Source of the DNA: Methanobacteriota archaeon | GTDB taxonomy: Archaea > JACRDV01 | DNA: 9,301 bases | Direction: 5' to 3' | Assembly (NCBI GenBank): GCA_024860865.1 | Contig: JACRDV010000017.1 | Span: forward strand, 1-9,301 | Part shown: positions 1 through 5,343 of the stretch, in pieces | How positions within the stretch are numbered: position 1 is the first letter of the stretch | Layout of the letters: each line of letters begins with the position of its first letter | The notes under the pieces: generated by a model | What the model was told of the DNA's origin: nothing | What the model saw: only the letters and a program-made list of their open reading frames with translations | Databases searched by the model: none | Translations under genes and position numbers: made by a program

Positions 1-146
1 ACTTATGGGTAGAATATCTAATTATCCAATGAGAAAAATAACTTAAACAAAAGTAGGTCGTACTCGTAGAAGACCAAATGTTAGGATTTTTCTTAGGTGA
101 ATGAAGGAGCTAAATACATACATTTCTATTGGATTAGGTTTATACG

Positions 147-290
147 GTGAACTACCTACTGGCTAAAGCCAGTGGCATCACAGATGCCTTATGGTTTCCA
201 AGGTCGCACGCTGGTTGGCTAGCCTCTCGCTATCGAGGCGTAGCTGCACAAAGCCTTGGTTATGGGCTGGTTCACAAACAGCCCTGTTCC
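147..290 (-). ncRNA. Candidate omega RNA / right-end guide scaffold of tnpB
   Basis: TnpB guide RNAs are normally made from the 3' end of tnpB plus the right end of the element, with the guide lying just outside. Here that stretch holds three stem-loops in a row. 218-244 has a 9-bp stem GCTAGCCTC/GAGGC-g-TAGC with one bulged G. 174-188 is GGCATC-aca-GATGCC. 158-173 is ACTGGCT-aa-AGCCAGT. The last two abut with no spacer. The 218-244 hairpin overlaps the tnpB stop codon region. The guide would be the minus-strand sequence just below about 147. Hairpins are read directly from the sequence; the transcript and both of its ends are inferred. Confidence 0.45.
158..188. repeat. Tandem perfect hairpins at the tnpB element right end
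   Basis: Two perfect inverted repeats lie back to back: 158-164/167-173 (7 bp, 2-nt loop, or 6 bp with a TAAA tetraloop) and 174-179/183-188 (6 bp, 3-nt loop). Subterminal hairpins of this kind are the recognition structures for TnpA and part of the TnpB guide RNA in IS200/IS605 elements. Confidence 0.7.
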
Positions 291-1316
291 AAACATATAG
301 TCTAGGAACCTGTTTGCAATATTTATTGCTCCATTTAAATCTGCACTATATTCTAAGCCACAAGAGCACTTGAATAATCTTTTTATTCTAACTCCTTTCG
401 CTCCACATTTATGGCAAGTTATTGAAGTGTGATTCTCTGGTATCAATTCAACTGGAATTCCTTCCCAGTTTGCTTTGTAAGTTATGAATTTTGTTAATTG
501 AGCAAAAGCCCAACTATTTATTTTTCTATTGTTCTTTCTGCACCTAGTTTTCCCCTTTATCCTCGGCTTTCTGATTTTCTTTAATTTTCCTAAAACAATT
601 GCTGGCACGTACCCTTTGTTTTTTAGCTCAACTGCTCTGTTTACGATTTCTCTGCTTATCTTATGGTTTACATCCCTAACAATTCTCTGCTCTTTATTTC
701 CAATTCTTTTGATGATTCTTATTGCCTTCTCTATTTTTGCCTTGCCTAGGCTTTTTCTTAAATTGTTGTAGTGAGCTCTTATGGCTCTAATTTTATTTCC
801 GTAGAACCTTGGGATCATTTTCCCATCCAACAACTCCACAGAAGTTGCTGGATTTCTTTCTCCTAGGTCTATGGCAATTATAGCAAGCTTAGAAAAATTT
901 TGAGGGTGTTTAATTTCAACCTCTTTCTTAACAGCAAAATGCAGGAAATATTTTTCATTTTTTCTGGTTAACTTTGATTCGCAAATCTCGAAGTTTTCGA
1001 AATTGCAATGGGGCTTGATTGCGACCCACACTCCTCCCCTTCTTCCAGCAACTGGAATCCTTGACCAATACTTTGCAATTTTTGTTTCTTGCTTTTCAAT
1101 TTTTATTAAGTCCTTTCTTATAGATATTGGGTATTCTTTTCCTTGCTTTATTTTTTTGTAAAATCTTAAAGACTGCTGCTTGTTTGCAGAGTAAAGCTTT
1201 GCGCCTTTATTCCCTCGAAGGAAGAGCTGGAGGTTTTTGTATTCTTGATCTAAAATTTGCTTCTTAATTTTTGTTAAAGCAACAACCTTTGCTTTTATTG
1301 TTTTCTTAACTTCCAT
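219..1316 (-). CDS. tnpB: TnpB-family RNA-guided nuclease with rearranged RuvC site
   Basis: The product (365 residues from ATG 1316) is an IS200/IS605 OrfB/TnpB protein, the RNA-guided DNA nuclease that helps such elements persist. Visible motifs are RuvC-I AIDLGERNPAT with D150, a C-terminal zinc ribbon (C301, C304, C317, C319) and RuvC-III SADLNGAINIAN with D326. At the RuvC-II position, where most TnpBs read IVxEDLK, this protein reads IVLGKLKKIRK, so the usual glutamate is G243. A glutamate instead occurs three residues before the TS of ENHTSITC (E294), the alternative site used by Fanzor-like and some TnpB proteins. A longer frame opens at TTG 1394, but its first 26 residues lie in the element's left end and ATG 1316 matches where TnpBs begin. 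A minus-strand TATA-like TTTTTAAAT near 1347-1355 would give an almost leaderless mRNA. The last 35 residues overlap the predicted guide-RNA scaffold. The frame is intact, so the protein may be active. Confidence 0.9.
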   Translation of the reverse strand: MEVKKTIKAKVVALTKIKKQILDQEYKNLQLFLRGNKGAKLYSANKQQSLRFYKKIKQGKEYPISIRKDLIKIEKQETKIAKYWSRIPVAGRRGGVWVAIKPHCNFENFEICESKLTRKNEKYFLHFAVKKEVEIKHPQNFSKLAIIAIDLGERNPATSVELLDGKMIPRFYGNKIRAIRAHYNNLRKSLGKAKIEKAIRIIKRIGNKEQRIVRDVNHKISREIVNRAVELKNKGYVPAIVLGKLKKIRKPRIKGKTRCRKNNRKINSWAFAQLTKFITYKANWEGIPVELIPENHTSITCHKCGAKGVRIKRLFKCSCGLEYSADLNGAINIANRFLDYMFGTGLFVNQPITKALCSYASIARG

Positions 1317-1427
1317 GGTTTTAACTGAAACATAAATTTTATTTAAAAATTTCCGAACAAAAAGCAAGTGGAGGGGGTGACCGAAAGTATTCAATTCATC
1401 TCTCCAGCTAAAGCAAAGAGTATTCTT

Positions 1428-1444
1428 GCAAAATTATTTATAAA
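1428..1444 (+). promoter_or_regulatory. BRE/TATA promoter of the DUF555-kinase-RibL operon
   Basis: GCAAAATTATTTATAAA reads as a purine-rich BRE followed by a TATA box. The same 17-mer with one change occurs at 3488-3504 ahead of the RHH-like gene. Transcription would start near 1465, leaving an unusually long leader of about 170 nt before ATG 1637. That leader contains a 7-bp inverted repeat AGTTAAC (1467-1473) / GTTAACT (1515-1521) and no convincing gene. Confidence 0.5.
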
Positions 1445-1636
1445 AACGTTACTTTAAAAGGCTTAGAGTTAACGAAATCTACCGATATAGTTATGGTAAG
1501 CTCTACACAAGTTTGTTAACTAATACAACTATTCAGAGAATAGGACAGCTACCCCTATGTATTGTTCCAGTCAACCTCATTTTATGGGGCAGAAGCACTA
1601 GTTAGATTTGAGCCAAAAGAAATTTGGAGAAGAAAT

Positions 1637-1996
1637 ATGGAAAAAAAGAAAGGTAAAACATTCATTGTAGTAATTGAAGCCCCGTGGTTAGTTCATCATA
1701 CCAAGAGTATCTCTGATTCTGTTAAAATTGCAGTTTCAGAGGCTGGAAAAAAACTAAACGAAGCTAAAATGCAATTTGTAGATGTTGAAGTTGGAACAAC
1801 TCCCTGCCCCATCTGCAGCGAGAGCTTTGAAAGCGCATTTTTAGTTGCAGGAACAGCTCTAGTTGGGCTACAAATGACTATGAAAGTCTACAATGCACAA
1901 AGCGATGAACATGCAAGCAGAATTGCTAAACTTCAAATCGGAAAGGCATTAAAGGATGTTCCATTGAAAGTAATCGAAACTCGTTCCATCGAGTGA
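1637..1996 (+). CDS. UPF0212 / DUF555 family protein
   Basis: This 119-residue protein belongs to the archaeal UPF0212 (DUF555) family, whose biochemical role I do not know. Family hallmarks are an N-terminal strand ending in EAPWLV, the central VDVEVGTTPCPICSESFESAF with a single CPIC pair (C57, C60), and the C-terminal EHASRIAK...GKALKDVPLKVIE. The cysteine pair suggests metal or thiol chemistry. The frame is open upstream to TTG 1562, but ATG 1637 is preferred because GGAG (1626-1629) sits seven bases before it and family members begin just ahead of the first strand. It is the first gene of an operon: the PfkB kinase starts four bases after its stop, and a flavin nucleotidyltransferase follows. 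Co-transcription with a kinase and an adenylyltransferase hints at a nucleotide or cofactor role, which is only an inference. Confidence 0.9.
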   Translation: MEKKKGKTFIVVIEAPWLVHHTKSISDSVKIAVSEAGKKLNEAKMQFVDVEVGTTPCPICSESFESAFLVAGTALVGLQMTMKVYNAQSDEHASRIAKLQIGKALKDVPLKVIETRSIE

Positions 1997-2000
1997 TTCT

Positions 2001-2957
2001 ATGGATTTGCTTTGCATTGGGAGAATTATATTCGACCATATCTTCAACGTGCCGATGTTTCCACATCCAAATAGCTGCATAAAAATAGACGGCATCGAGC
2101 CCTACTTTGGGGGGTCGGCTGCAAATGTGGCTGCAATTGCTTCTAAGCTCGGTTTAAAAACAGGATTAGTTTCAGCTGTCGGTGAAGATTTTAGAGGGTC
2201 AGAATATGAAAAAAATCTGAAAAAGCTTGGAGTTGATTTAACTGGAGTAAAAATTATTCCGGGCACAAGAACTTCTAGGTCTTGGATTTTCACTAATAAA
2301 CAAAACAATCAAATTACTTATATCTATGAGGGAGCTGGCGATTATTTCGAAAAGGTTAGCCCTGAAAACGATTTGCATAACAACCTGAGAATTATGCATA
2401 TTACAACTGGAAATCCAGTTTTTAATAAAAAAATTGCAGAAAGTGCGCGCAACACTGGAACTGAAATAAGCTTTGACCCTGGGCAAGATTTGTATCGATA
2501 CTCAAAAGATGACTTGCTAAGTATAGTTCGAGCGTCTAAATTTCTATTCTTTAACCGGCGTGAAGCGCGACAGACTTGTAAGAAGCTCAAACTAAGGCCA
2601 ATCGATTGTTTGTTAGAAATGGGACCAAAAGTAATAGCAGTAACAATGGGAAAGAAAGGAAGCTTAATTTATACAAATGGATCAAAATTAAAGGTCTCAG
2701 CAGCTACTCCAAAACAAATAATTGATCCGACCGGAGCAGGGGATGCGTACAGAGCAGGATTTTTAGCAGGATACATAGGGGGATATAGCATCGATATTTC
2801 TGCACAGTTAGGCTCGACTGTGGCATCGTTCATTATCGAGTCACTTGGCTGTCAAACTAATGCTCCCACTTGGGAAATGGTAAAAGAGCGCTATTTTTTA
2901 GCATATGGTGAGGAACTTGAAGAAAAAAATCAGAGTAATGGCAAGTGGAGTATTTGA
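2001..2957 (+). CDS. PfkB/ribokinase-family carbohydrate or nucleoside kinase
   Basis: The 318-residue product is an ATP-dependent kinase of the PfkB/ribokinase superfamily, phosphorylating a sugar or nucleoside hydroxyl in the cytosol. The first signature is GGSAANVAAIASKLG (37-51), with the following GEDFRG (61-66); NRREA (185-189) is the usual N..EA segment; VTMGKKGS (214-221) precedes the second signature DPTGAGDAYRAGF (242-254), with D248 as the expected catalytic base in the anion-hole GAGD. The closest archaeal characterised type I can recall is the MJ0406 nucleoside kinase, but the substrate cannot be read from sequence alone. ATG 2001 follows the DUF555 stop by four bases, with GAGTGAT (1992-1998) spanning that stop and acting as ribosome binding site. 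The 3' end overlaps the start of the downstream nucleotidyltransferase by about 40-50 bases, so the two are translationally coupled. Confidence 0.92.
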   Translation: MDLLCIGRIIFDHIFNVPMFPHPNSCIKIDGIEPYFGGSAANVAAIASKLGLKTGLVSAVGEDFRGSEYEKNLKKLGVDLTGVKIIPGTRTSRSWIFTNKQNNQITYIYEGAGDYFEKVSPENDLHNNLRIMHITTGNPVFNKKIAESARNTGTEISFDPGQDLYRYSKDDLLSIVRASKFLFFNRREARQTCKKLKLRPIDCLLEMGPKVIAVTMGKKGSLIYTNGSKLKVSAATPKQIIDPTGAGDAYRAGFLAGYIGGYSIDISAQLGSTVASFIIESLGCQTNAPTWEMVKERYFLAYGEELEEKNQSNGKWSI

Positions 2958-3351
2958 TTTACTCCATACGGGTCATCTTTTCTATCTCACTGAGTGCAAA
3001 AAGCTTGGAGATGAGCTAACAGTTGTTATAGCTCGAGATTCAACGGTTAAAAAGCTGAAGAATCGCCCTCCAATAATTCCGGAAACTAATCGCTTGCAAA
3101 TGGTTCAAGCTTTAAAACCAGTGGATGAAGCAATCCTTGGAAGTGAAACTGACCCACTTGAAACCGTTGAAAAAATTAAACCAAACATAATCGCGTTAGG
3201 CCCAGACCAAAGCTGGAGTGAAACAGAACTTGAAGTTAAGCTTAAAGCCAGAGGATTAAGCCCTAAAATTGTAAGAATTGAAAAAAGAGAAATTAGTCAG
3301 CTCAGCAGCACTAGCAAGATAGTTGAAAAAATTTTAAAGCGTGGAAAATAA
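2917..3351 (+). CDS. ribL: RibL-type FAD synthetase (cytidylyltransferase-like)
   Basis: This 144-residue nucleotidyltransferase of the HxGH superfamily matches archaeal RibL, which adenylates FMN to FAD using ATP (or CTP in some relatives). It shows GVFDLLHTGH with HTGH at 17-20, a conserved middle RPPIIPETNRLQMVQAL, LGPDQ (94-98) and the C-terminal SSTSKI (130-135) that contacts the nucleotide. An in-frame ATG exists at 2905, but TTG 2917 is favoured: GGTGA (2907-2911) lies five bases before it and the shorter form begins as the family does (basic residues, then the first strand). The frame begins inside the kinase gene, implying coupled translation in a three-gene operon. Other cytidylyltransferases of this size, such as glycerol-3-phosphate cytidylyltransferase, are possible but fit less well. 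A ribH gene near the right edge of the window concerns the same flavin pathway. Confidence 0.82.
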   Translation: MKKKIRVMASGVFDLLHTGHLFYLTECKKLGDELTVVIARDSTVKKLKNRPPIIPETNRLQMVQALKPVDEAILGSETDPLETVEKIKPNIIALGPDQSWSETELEVKLKARGLSPKIVRIEKREISQLSSTSKIVEKILKRGK

Positions 3352-3370
3352 CCGCAAATAGTTCAATCGG

Positions 3371-3385
3371 CTTTTCTTCCTCTTC
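3371..3385 (+). terminator. Pyrimidine-rich terminator after ribL operon
   Basis: CTTTTCTTCCTCTTC, about 20 bases after the ribL stop, is a T-rich tract of the sort at which archaeal RNA polymerase terminates; no stem-loop precedes it. Confidence 0.35.
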
Positions 3386-3487
3386 AAAAATGAGTAATCC
3401 AACTTAAGACCGTACTCACTTCATGATGTCCAAGGCTGCAGGAGAGTGACAACAAAATTTAAATTTAATGAAGTTGAGTAGGCTAAG

Positions 3488-3541
3488 GCAAAGTTATTTA
3501 TAAAGTCCCTAAGGTATTTATATCACTCAGGTCCCTTAGGG
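3488..3541 (+). promoter_or_regulatory. Double TATA promoter with flanking inverted repeat
   Basis: Two TATA boxes lie in tandem, TTATTTATAAA (3494-3504) and TATTTATA (3515-3522), each preceded by CTAAGG (3483-3488 and 3509-3514). A perfect 8-bp inverted repeat, CCCTAAGG (3507-3514) and CCTTAGGG (3534-3541), brackets the second TATA box with a 19-base gap; each arm is itself a near-palindrome (CCTAAGG, CCTTAGG). The right arm would lie at the predicted transcription start, a few bases before ATG 3549, giving a nearly leaderless mRNA. This layout looks like an operator controlling the downstream gene, possibly by its own RHH-like product. Confidence 0.5.
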
Positions 3542-3548
3542 GTTAAAT

Positions 3549-4184
3549 ATGGTTAAAATTAAAGTCGACATACCAGAGAGCGTGAATAAAACCTTCAAAA
3601 AGCGAGTAGCCATAAAATATGGCTTCCATAGAGGGGCATTGAGTGCAGCTGCAACTGAAGCGTTTCGATCATGGGCTGAAATGAAAAAACCAGTTGACCC
3701 TTATTTCTATGTAGATAGCAATCTTTCAATTGAAATTGATCCAGAGCGCACATTAGAGTTCCTAAAAGCTTTAGTTTCAGATGTAGCATCCAAAGAATTG
3801 GAAATCTCATTTGACATGGACAAAAAAGATATAGCAGGTTTGCCTAGAAAACCTACTTCAACTGTGCAATTCAACAGAAGTTTACTCGTTATCTATAAAC
3901 TTAAAAAGCAAGATGCTGCTCAATTGTTGGAAAAAATAAATTCGCTGAAGCCATTAAAAGAAATATTTTCTTTAATGCTAGAATTCGATGGGCTTAAGCT
4001 AATAACGGGCGGAGAAGGTTGTTTTTCAATCCATGGAGCAAAAGAAAAATCATTAGTTGAAAAAATTGTTGCAATACTCTTAAAAATTCACAATTTAAGT
4101 TTATTTGAGAGTTTACCCGAGCATTTCGCACTTATTTTAGAAAAGCCCAACTATGAACTTGAAGTGATTGAACTTGGAAGATAA
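3549..4184 (+). CDS. Hypothetical protein with ribbon-helix-helix-like N-terminus
   Basis: I do not recognise this 211-residue protein as a named family. Its first 45 residues look like an RHH (CopG/MetJ) fold: a strand KIKVDIP, a helix through SVNKTFKKRVAIKYG, a turn with G/H/R and a second helix ALSAAATEAFRSWAEM. Similar N-terminal segments occur in archaeal proteins thought to bind DNA. The rest is a predicted mixed alpha/beta region with two stretches of alternating strand and helix (about 52-130 and 131-211), without cysteines in a metal pattern or transmembrane segments. The start ATG 3549 follows GGGG at 3539-3542 and the mRNA is probably nearly leaderless. The dyad in its promoter suggests autoregulation. 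The next small gene begins inside its 3' end. A DNA-binding regulator with a sensory or dimerisation C-terminal domain is the best guess, not a firm call. Confidence 0.75.
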   Translation: MVKIKVDIPESVNKTFKKRVAIKYGFHRGALSAAATEAFRSWAEMKKPVDPYFYVDSNLSIEIDPERTLEFLKALVSDVASKELEISFDMDKKDIAGLPRKPTSTVQFNRSLLVIYKLKKQDAAQLLEKINSLKPLKEIFSLMLEFDGLKLITGGEGCFSIHGAKEKSLVEKIVAILLKIHNLSLFESLPEHFALILEKPNYELEVIELGR

Positions 4185-4395
4185 GCTTGTAAAAAGAGCT
4201 ATCGGTCATTTTAGGAATATAATAGACCATTCGCTAAAGCCTTATGAACCGACTCCAGAGCATGTATTAAAGAGACTTATAACTCCTTTATGTGCTGATC
4301 TAAAATTATTAAGCGAAGTAATGACGGGTAAGGACGCAAAAGAAGTTATTACGGGATTTAGTTCAGAGTGCCACCAAATCTTTAAGAACAAATAA
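4174..4395 (+). CDS. Small hypothetical helical protein
   Basis: This protein of about 73 residues is not recognised. It has no ATG near its beginning, so a TTG start is needed. TTG 4174 is favoured over TTG 4168 because GAAGTGAT (4161-4168) then serves as a ribosome binding site five bases away; the 4168 codon overlaps that site. The product begins MEDKLVKRAIG and is predicted mostly helical, with two cysteines but no metal motif or membrane segment. The gene starts 11 bases before the stop of the RHH-like gene, so the two are very probably co-transcribed and translationally coupled. A partner protein of the upstream regulator is a reasonable guess with no direct support. Absence of similarity that I can recall leaves some chance that it is spurious, but the overlap arrangement and binding site argue for a real gene. 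Confidence 0.6.
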   Translation: MEDKLVKRAIGHFRNIIDHSLKPYEPTPEHVLKRLITPLCADLKLLSEVMTGKDAKEVITGFSSECHQIFKNK

Positions 4396-4430
4396 TCCAC
4401 TTTGTCTGGGATTTAAAACATGTTGGCTCC

Positions 4431-4473
4431 TTTAAATTCACTAAAAAGAAATTAAAACAAATCAAAGGGTGAT
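4431..4473 (+). promoter_or_regulatory. Promoter and ribosome binding site for the AbrB-type gene
   Basis: A TATA-like TTTAAATT (4431-4438) predicts a start near 4460, and GGTGAT (4468-4473) is a strong SD placed three bases before ATG 4477. This fixes ATG 4477, not the in-frame GTG 4548, as the original start of the regulator gene. The ATG at 4472 is out of frame and overlaps the SD. Confidence 0.5.
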
Positions 4474-4476
4474 GGA

Positions 4477-4802
4477 ATGCCTAAAAAAATTGATTTGGAT
4501 AGGATGGAGCTCAAATGTGAGCTTGGGAAATTCTCAAGAAAACAACAGTGGATTACGAAGGGTTTCAAATGAGAGGATGGAAGTGCAAAAAATGCGGGAA
4601 TGAGCTAGCAGATCCTAGAGATGCTCAACGTATACTTGAGATTAAAAAAGCAGTAAGCAAGGGAGCGACTGTCGGAAAGGTTGGGAAGAGTCTAGCAATA
4701 AGGATTCCAAAATCACTGGTCACTTTTTATAATATAAAACCGGGGAACAAAATAAAACTTGCTCCAAAAGCGAAGGAAATTTCAATCCTAGTTGGAGATT
4801 GA
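4477..4802 (+). pseudogene. AbrB/SpoVT-type regulator interrupted by a one-base frameshift
   Basis: The C-terminal reading frame (4548-4802) encodes a Cys pair in WKCKKCGNEL, a linker helix and an AbrB/MazE/SpoVT swapped-hairpin DNA-binding domain, seen as VGKVGKSLAIRIPKSLV and the following KPGNKIKL. Its only near start is GTG 4548, with no ribosome binding site. An excellent start, ATG 4477 with SD GGTGAT, opens in another frame: it encodes MPKKIDLDRM...CELGKFSRK and then runs to TGA 4570-4572. Adding one A to the AAAA run at 4539-4542 joins the two into a continuous 108-residue protein reading GKFSRK-TTVDYEGFQMRGWK, the order expected for archaeal regulators of this type. The sequence at the shift is not a canonical -1 slippery heptamer, so a mutation or an assembly error in the A-run is more likely than recoding. 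The promoter before it and a hairpin terminator after it look intact, which suggests a recent or artefactual lesion. Confidence 0.7.
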
Positions 4803-4811
4803 TTGAAAACA

Positions 4812-4849
4812 TTACAATTAAAGGATTGTAAAAAATAAATCGTTTTTTT
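4812..4849 (+). terminator. Hairpin plus T7 terminator after the AbrB-type gene
   Basis: A 7-bp perfect stem TTACAAT (4812-4818) / ATTGTAA (4825-4831) with a 6-nt loop is followed by a run of seven T at 4843-4849, 10 bases after the AbrB-type stop codon. The T-run is the key archaeal signal; the hairpin is a bonus. Confidence 0.6.
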
Positions 4850-4872
4850 CTCACTGGAAGACACGGCTTTAG

Positions 4873-5010
4873 CTAGCCCATCAGATGAAACCATTTCAGC
4901 ACACTTTTAATTTCTTCTTTTCTAACAGTTTTTGTAAAGAAAATCAAAACTCCATAAATAACAAAAGTAAAGATTGAAAATGGTATAAGGCTTAATTTAT
5001 CATCTAAGAA
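4873..5010 (-). pseudogene. Possible C-terminal remnant of a polysaccharide flippase
   Basis: This minus-strand frame encodes a hydrophobic stretch LIPFSIFTFVIYGVLIFF followed by TKTVRKEEIKSVLKW and a stop. A last transmembrane helix running into a short basic tail with a (T/S)KEE(I/D) segment is how many archaeal Wzx-type oligosaccharide flippases (MATE-like, polysaccharide biosynthesis C-terminal domain) end. Only about 45 codons remain, and the upstream part is replaced by the HicB gene, whose last residues overlap it in another frame. No start or ribosome binding site of its own is visible. The resemblance is from memory of the family's typical ending and is weak; it could be a chance hydrophobic frame. 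Confidence 0.3.
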
Positions 5011-5218
5011 AAAACATAAAACAAAAAAATTGCGGAACAAATTTACCTTCCTTCTCCGCAGTCTCCAACCATAGGCCAATGGCTATCCTAATCTCCTTTA
5101 AAGCTTCTTCTTCGGTTTTCCCAAAGGCTGAACAACCTGGAAGCTCTGGAGCCACAGCAATATAGCCCTCATCATCCTCGCTATAAAATATTTCTACAGT
5201 ATACTTATGACCATCCAT
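5000..5218 (-). CDS. HicB-like antitoxin-family protein, no HicA partner
   Basis: This 72-residue protein is a type II toxin-antitoxin HicB-family (UPF0150-like) protein with the typical partial RNase-H fold: YTVEIFYSEDDEGYIAVAPELPGCSAFGKTEEEALKEI and then AIGLWLETAEKEGK. Such proteins normally neutralise the HicA mRNA interferase, but many archaeal copies are solo. No HicA (a small basic protein with a GSH motif) is encoded in the 125 bases upstream or in the region downstream. The family part ends at about VP62; the last ten residues (QFFCFMFFLR) are hydrophobic and atypical, and they come from DNA that in another frame looks like a flippase remnant, so the original C-terminus may have been lost or replaced. 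ATG 5218 is preceded by GGATGA (5231-5226), a modest ribosome binding site that overlaps the stop of a 13-codon upstream ORF. Confidence 0.85.
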   Translation of the reverse strand: MDGHKYTVEIFYSEDDEGYIAVAPELPGCSAFGKTEEEALKEIRIAIGLWLETAEKEGKFVPQFFCFMFFLR

Positions 5219-5225
5219 CTTTTAT

Positions 5226-5267
5226 TCATCCAAGGTTTTCATATATTTTCTTCCTATCCATTTTCAT
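5226..5267 (-). other. 13-codon leader ORF with strong SD ahead of HicB
   Basis: ATG 5267 encodes MKMDRKKIYENLG and stops at 5226-5228, eight bases before the HicB ATG. GAGGT (minus strand, 5279-5275) lies seven bases upstream, a better ribosome binding site than that of hicB itself. It may be a translated leader peptide coupling ribosomes into hicB, or the stump of a lost partner gene; the peptide is too short to identify. Confidence 0.3.
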
Positions 5268-5343
5268 AGCTTAAACCTCAAGGAAACCCGCTGCTTTGCG
5301 TTAAATTTATTTTTTCATACCTAGAGTGTAGACTTTTATGGTG

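Larger units (their letters stand above)
147..1395 (-). mobile_element. Solo tnpB IS200/IS605-type element (approximate ends)
   Basis: The element consists of a tnpB gene on the minus strand followed by a right end rich in stem-loops; no tnpA transposase is present in the window, so this is a tnpB-only (IS1341-like) unit that would need a TnpA in trans or is immobile. The right boundary is placed just outside the outermost hairpin, near a TTCAC (minus strand, 147-151); the left boundary is placed near 1395, upstream of the tnpB promoter. Neither end was defined by a target duplication, which this family does not make, so both are estimates. The element sits directly upstream of the promoter of the DUF555 operon and points away from it. 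Confidence 0.5.

Noticed and set aside
1-146. Search for a gene, tRNA or CRISPR repeat at the left edge
   Set aside because: All frames are interrupted, no TTCGA-type tRNA arm or regularly spaced repeat is present; this is sequence outside the tnpB right end and nothing further can be supported.
529-771. Plus-strand hydrophobic ORF of 80 codons
   Set aside because: It is antisense to the conserved tnpB gene; the hydrophobicity comes from complementing Lys-rich codons. No ribosome binding site or family resemblance.
1562-1636. N-terminal extension of the DUF555 protein from TTG 1562
   Set aside because: No ribosome binding site before 1562, whereas GGAG precedes ATG 1637 at good spacing, and family members begin near the latter.
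2102-2590. Three minus-strand ORFs of 68-82 codons
   Set aside because: All lie inside the PfkB kinase gene, overlap each other in different frames and show no start signals.
3423-3455. Possible C/D box small RNA (ATGATGT resembles a C box)
   Set aside because: No CTGA D box follows at a suitable distance and no terminal stem is seen.
3595-3810. Minus-strand ORF of 71 codons
   Set aside because: Antisense to the RHH-like gene, with no ribosome binding site or recognisable product.
4530-4550. Programmed -1 frameshift in the regulator gene
   Set aside because: The sequence TCAAGAAAACAAC is not an X-XXY-YYZ heptamer, and the tRNA at AGA could not re-pair on AAG; a lost A is the simpler explanation.
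4472-4560. ATG 4472 as a start for the regulator
   Set aside because: It lies within the SD and is in neither the N-terminal nor the AbrB frame; ATG 4477 has proper spacing and fitting protein sequence.
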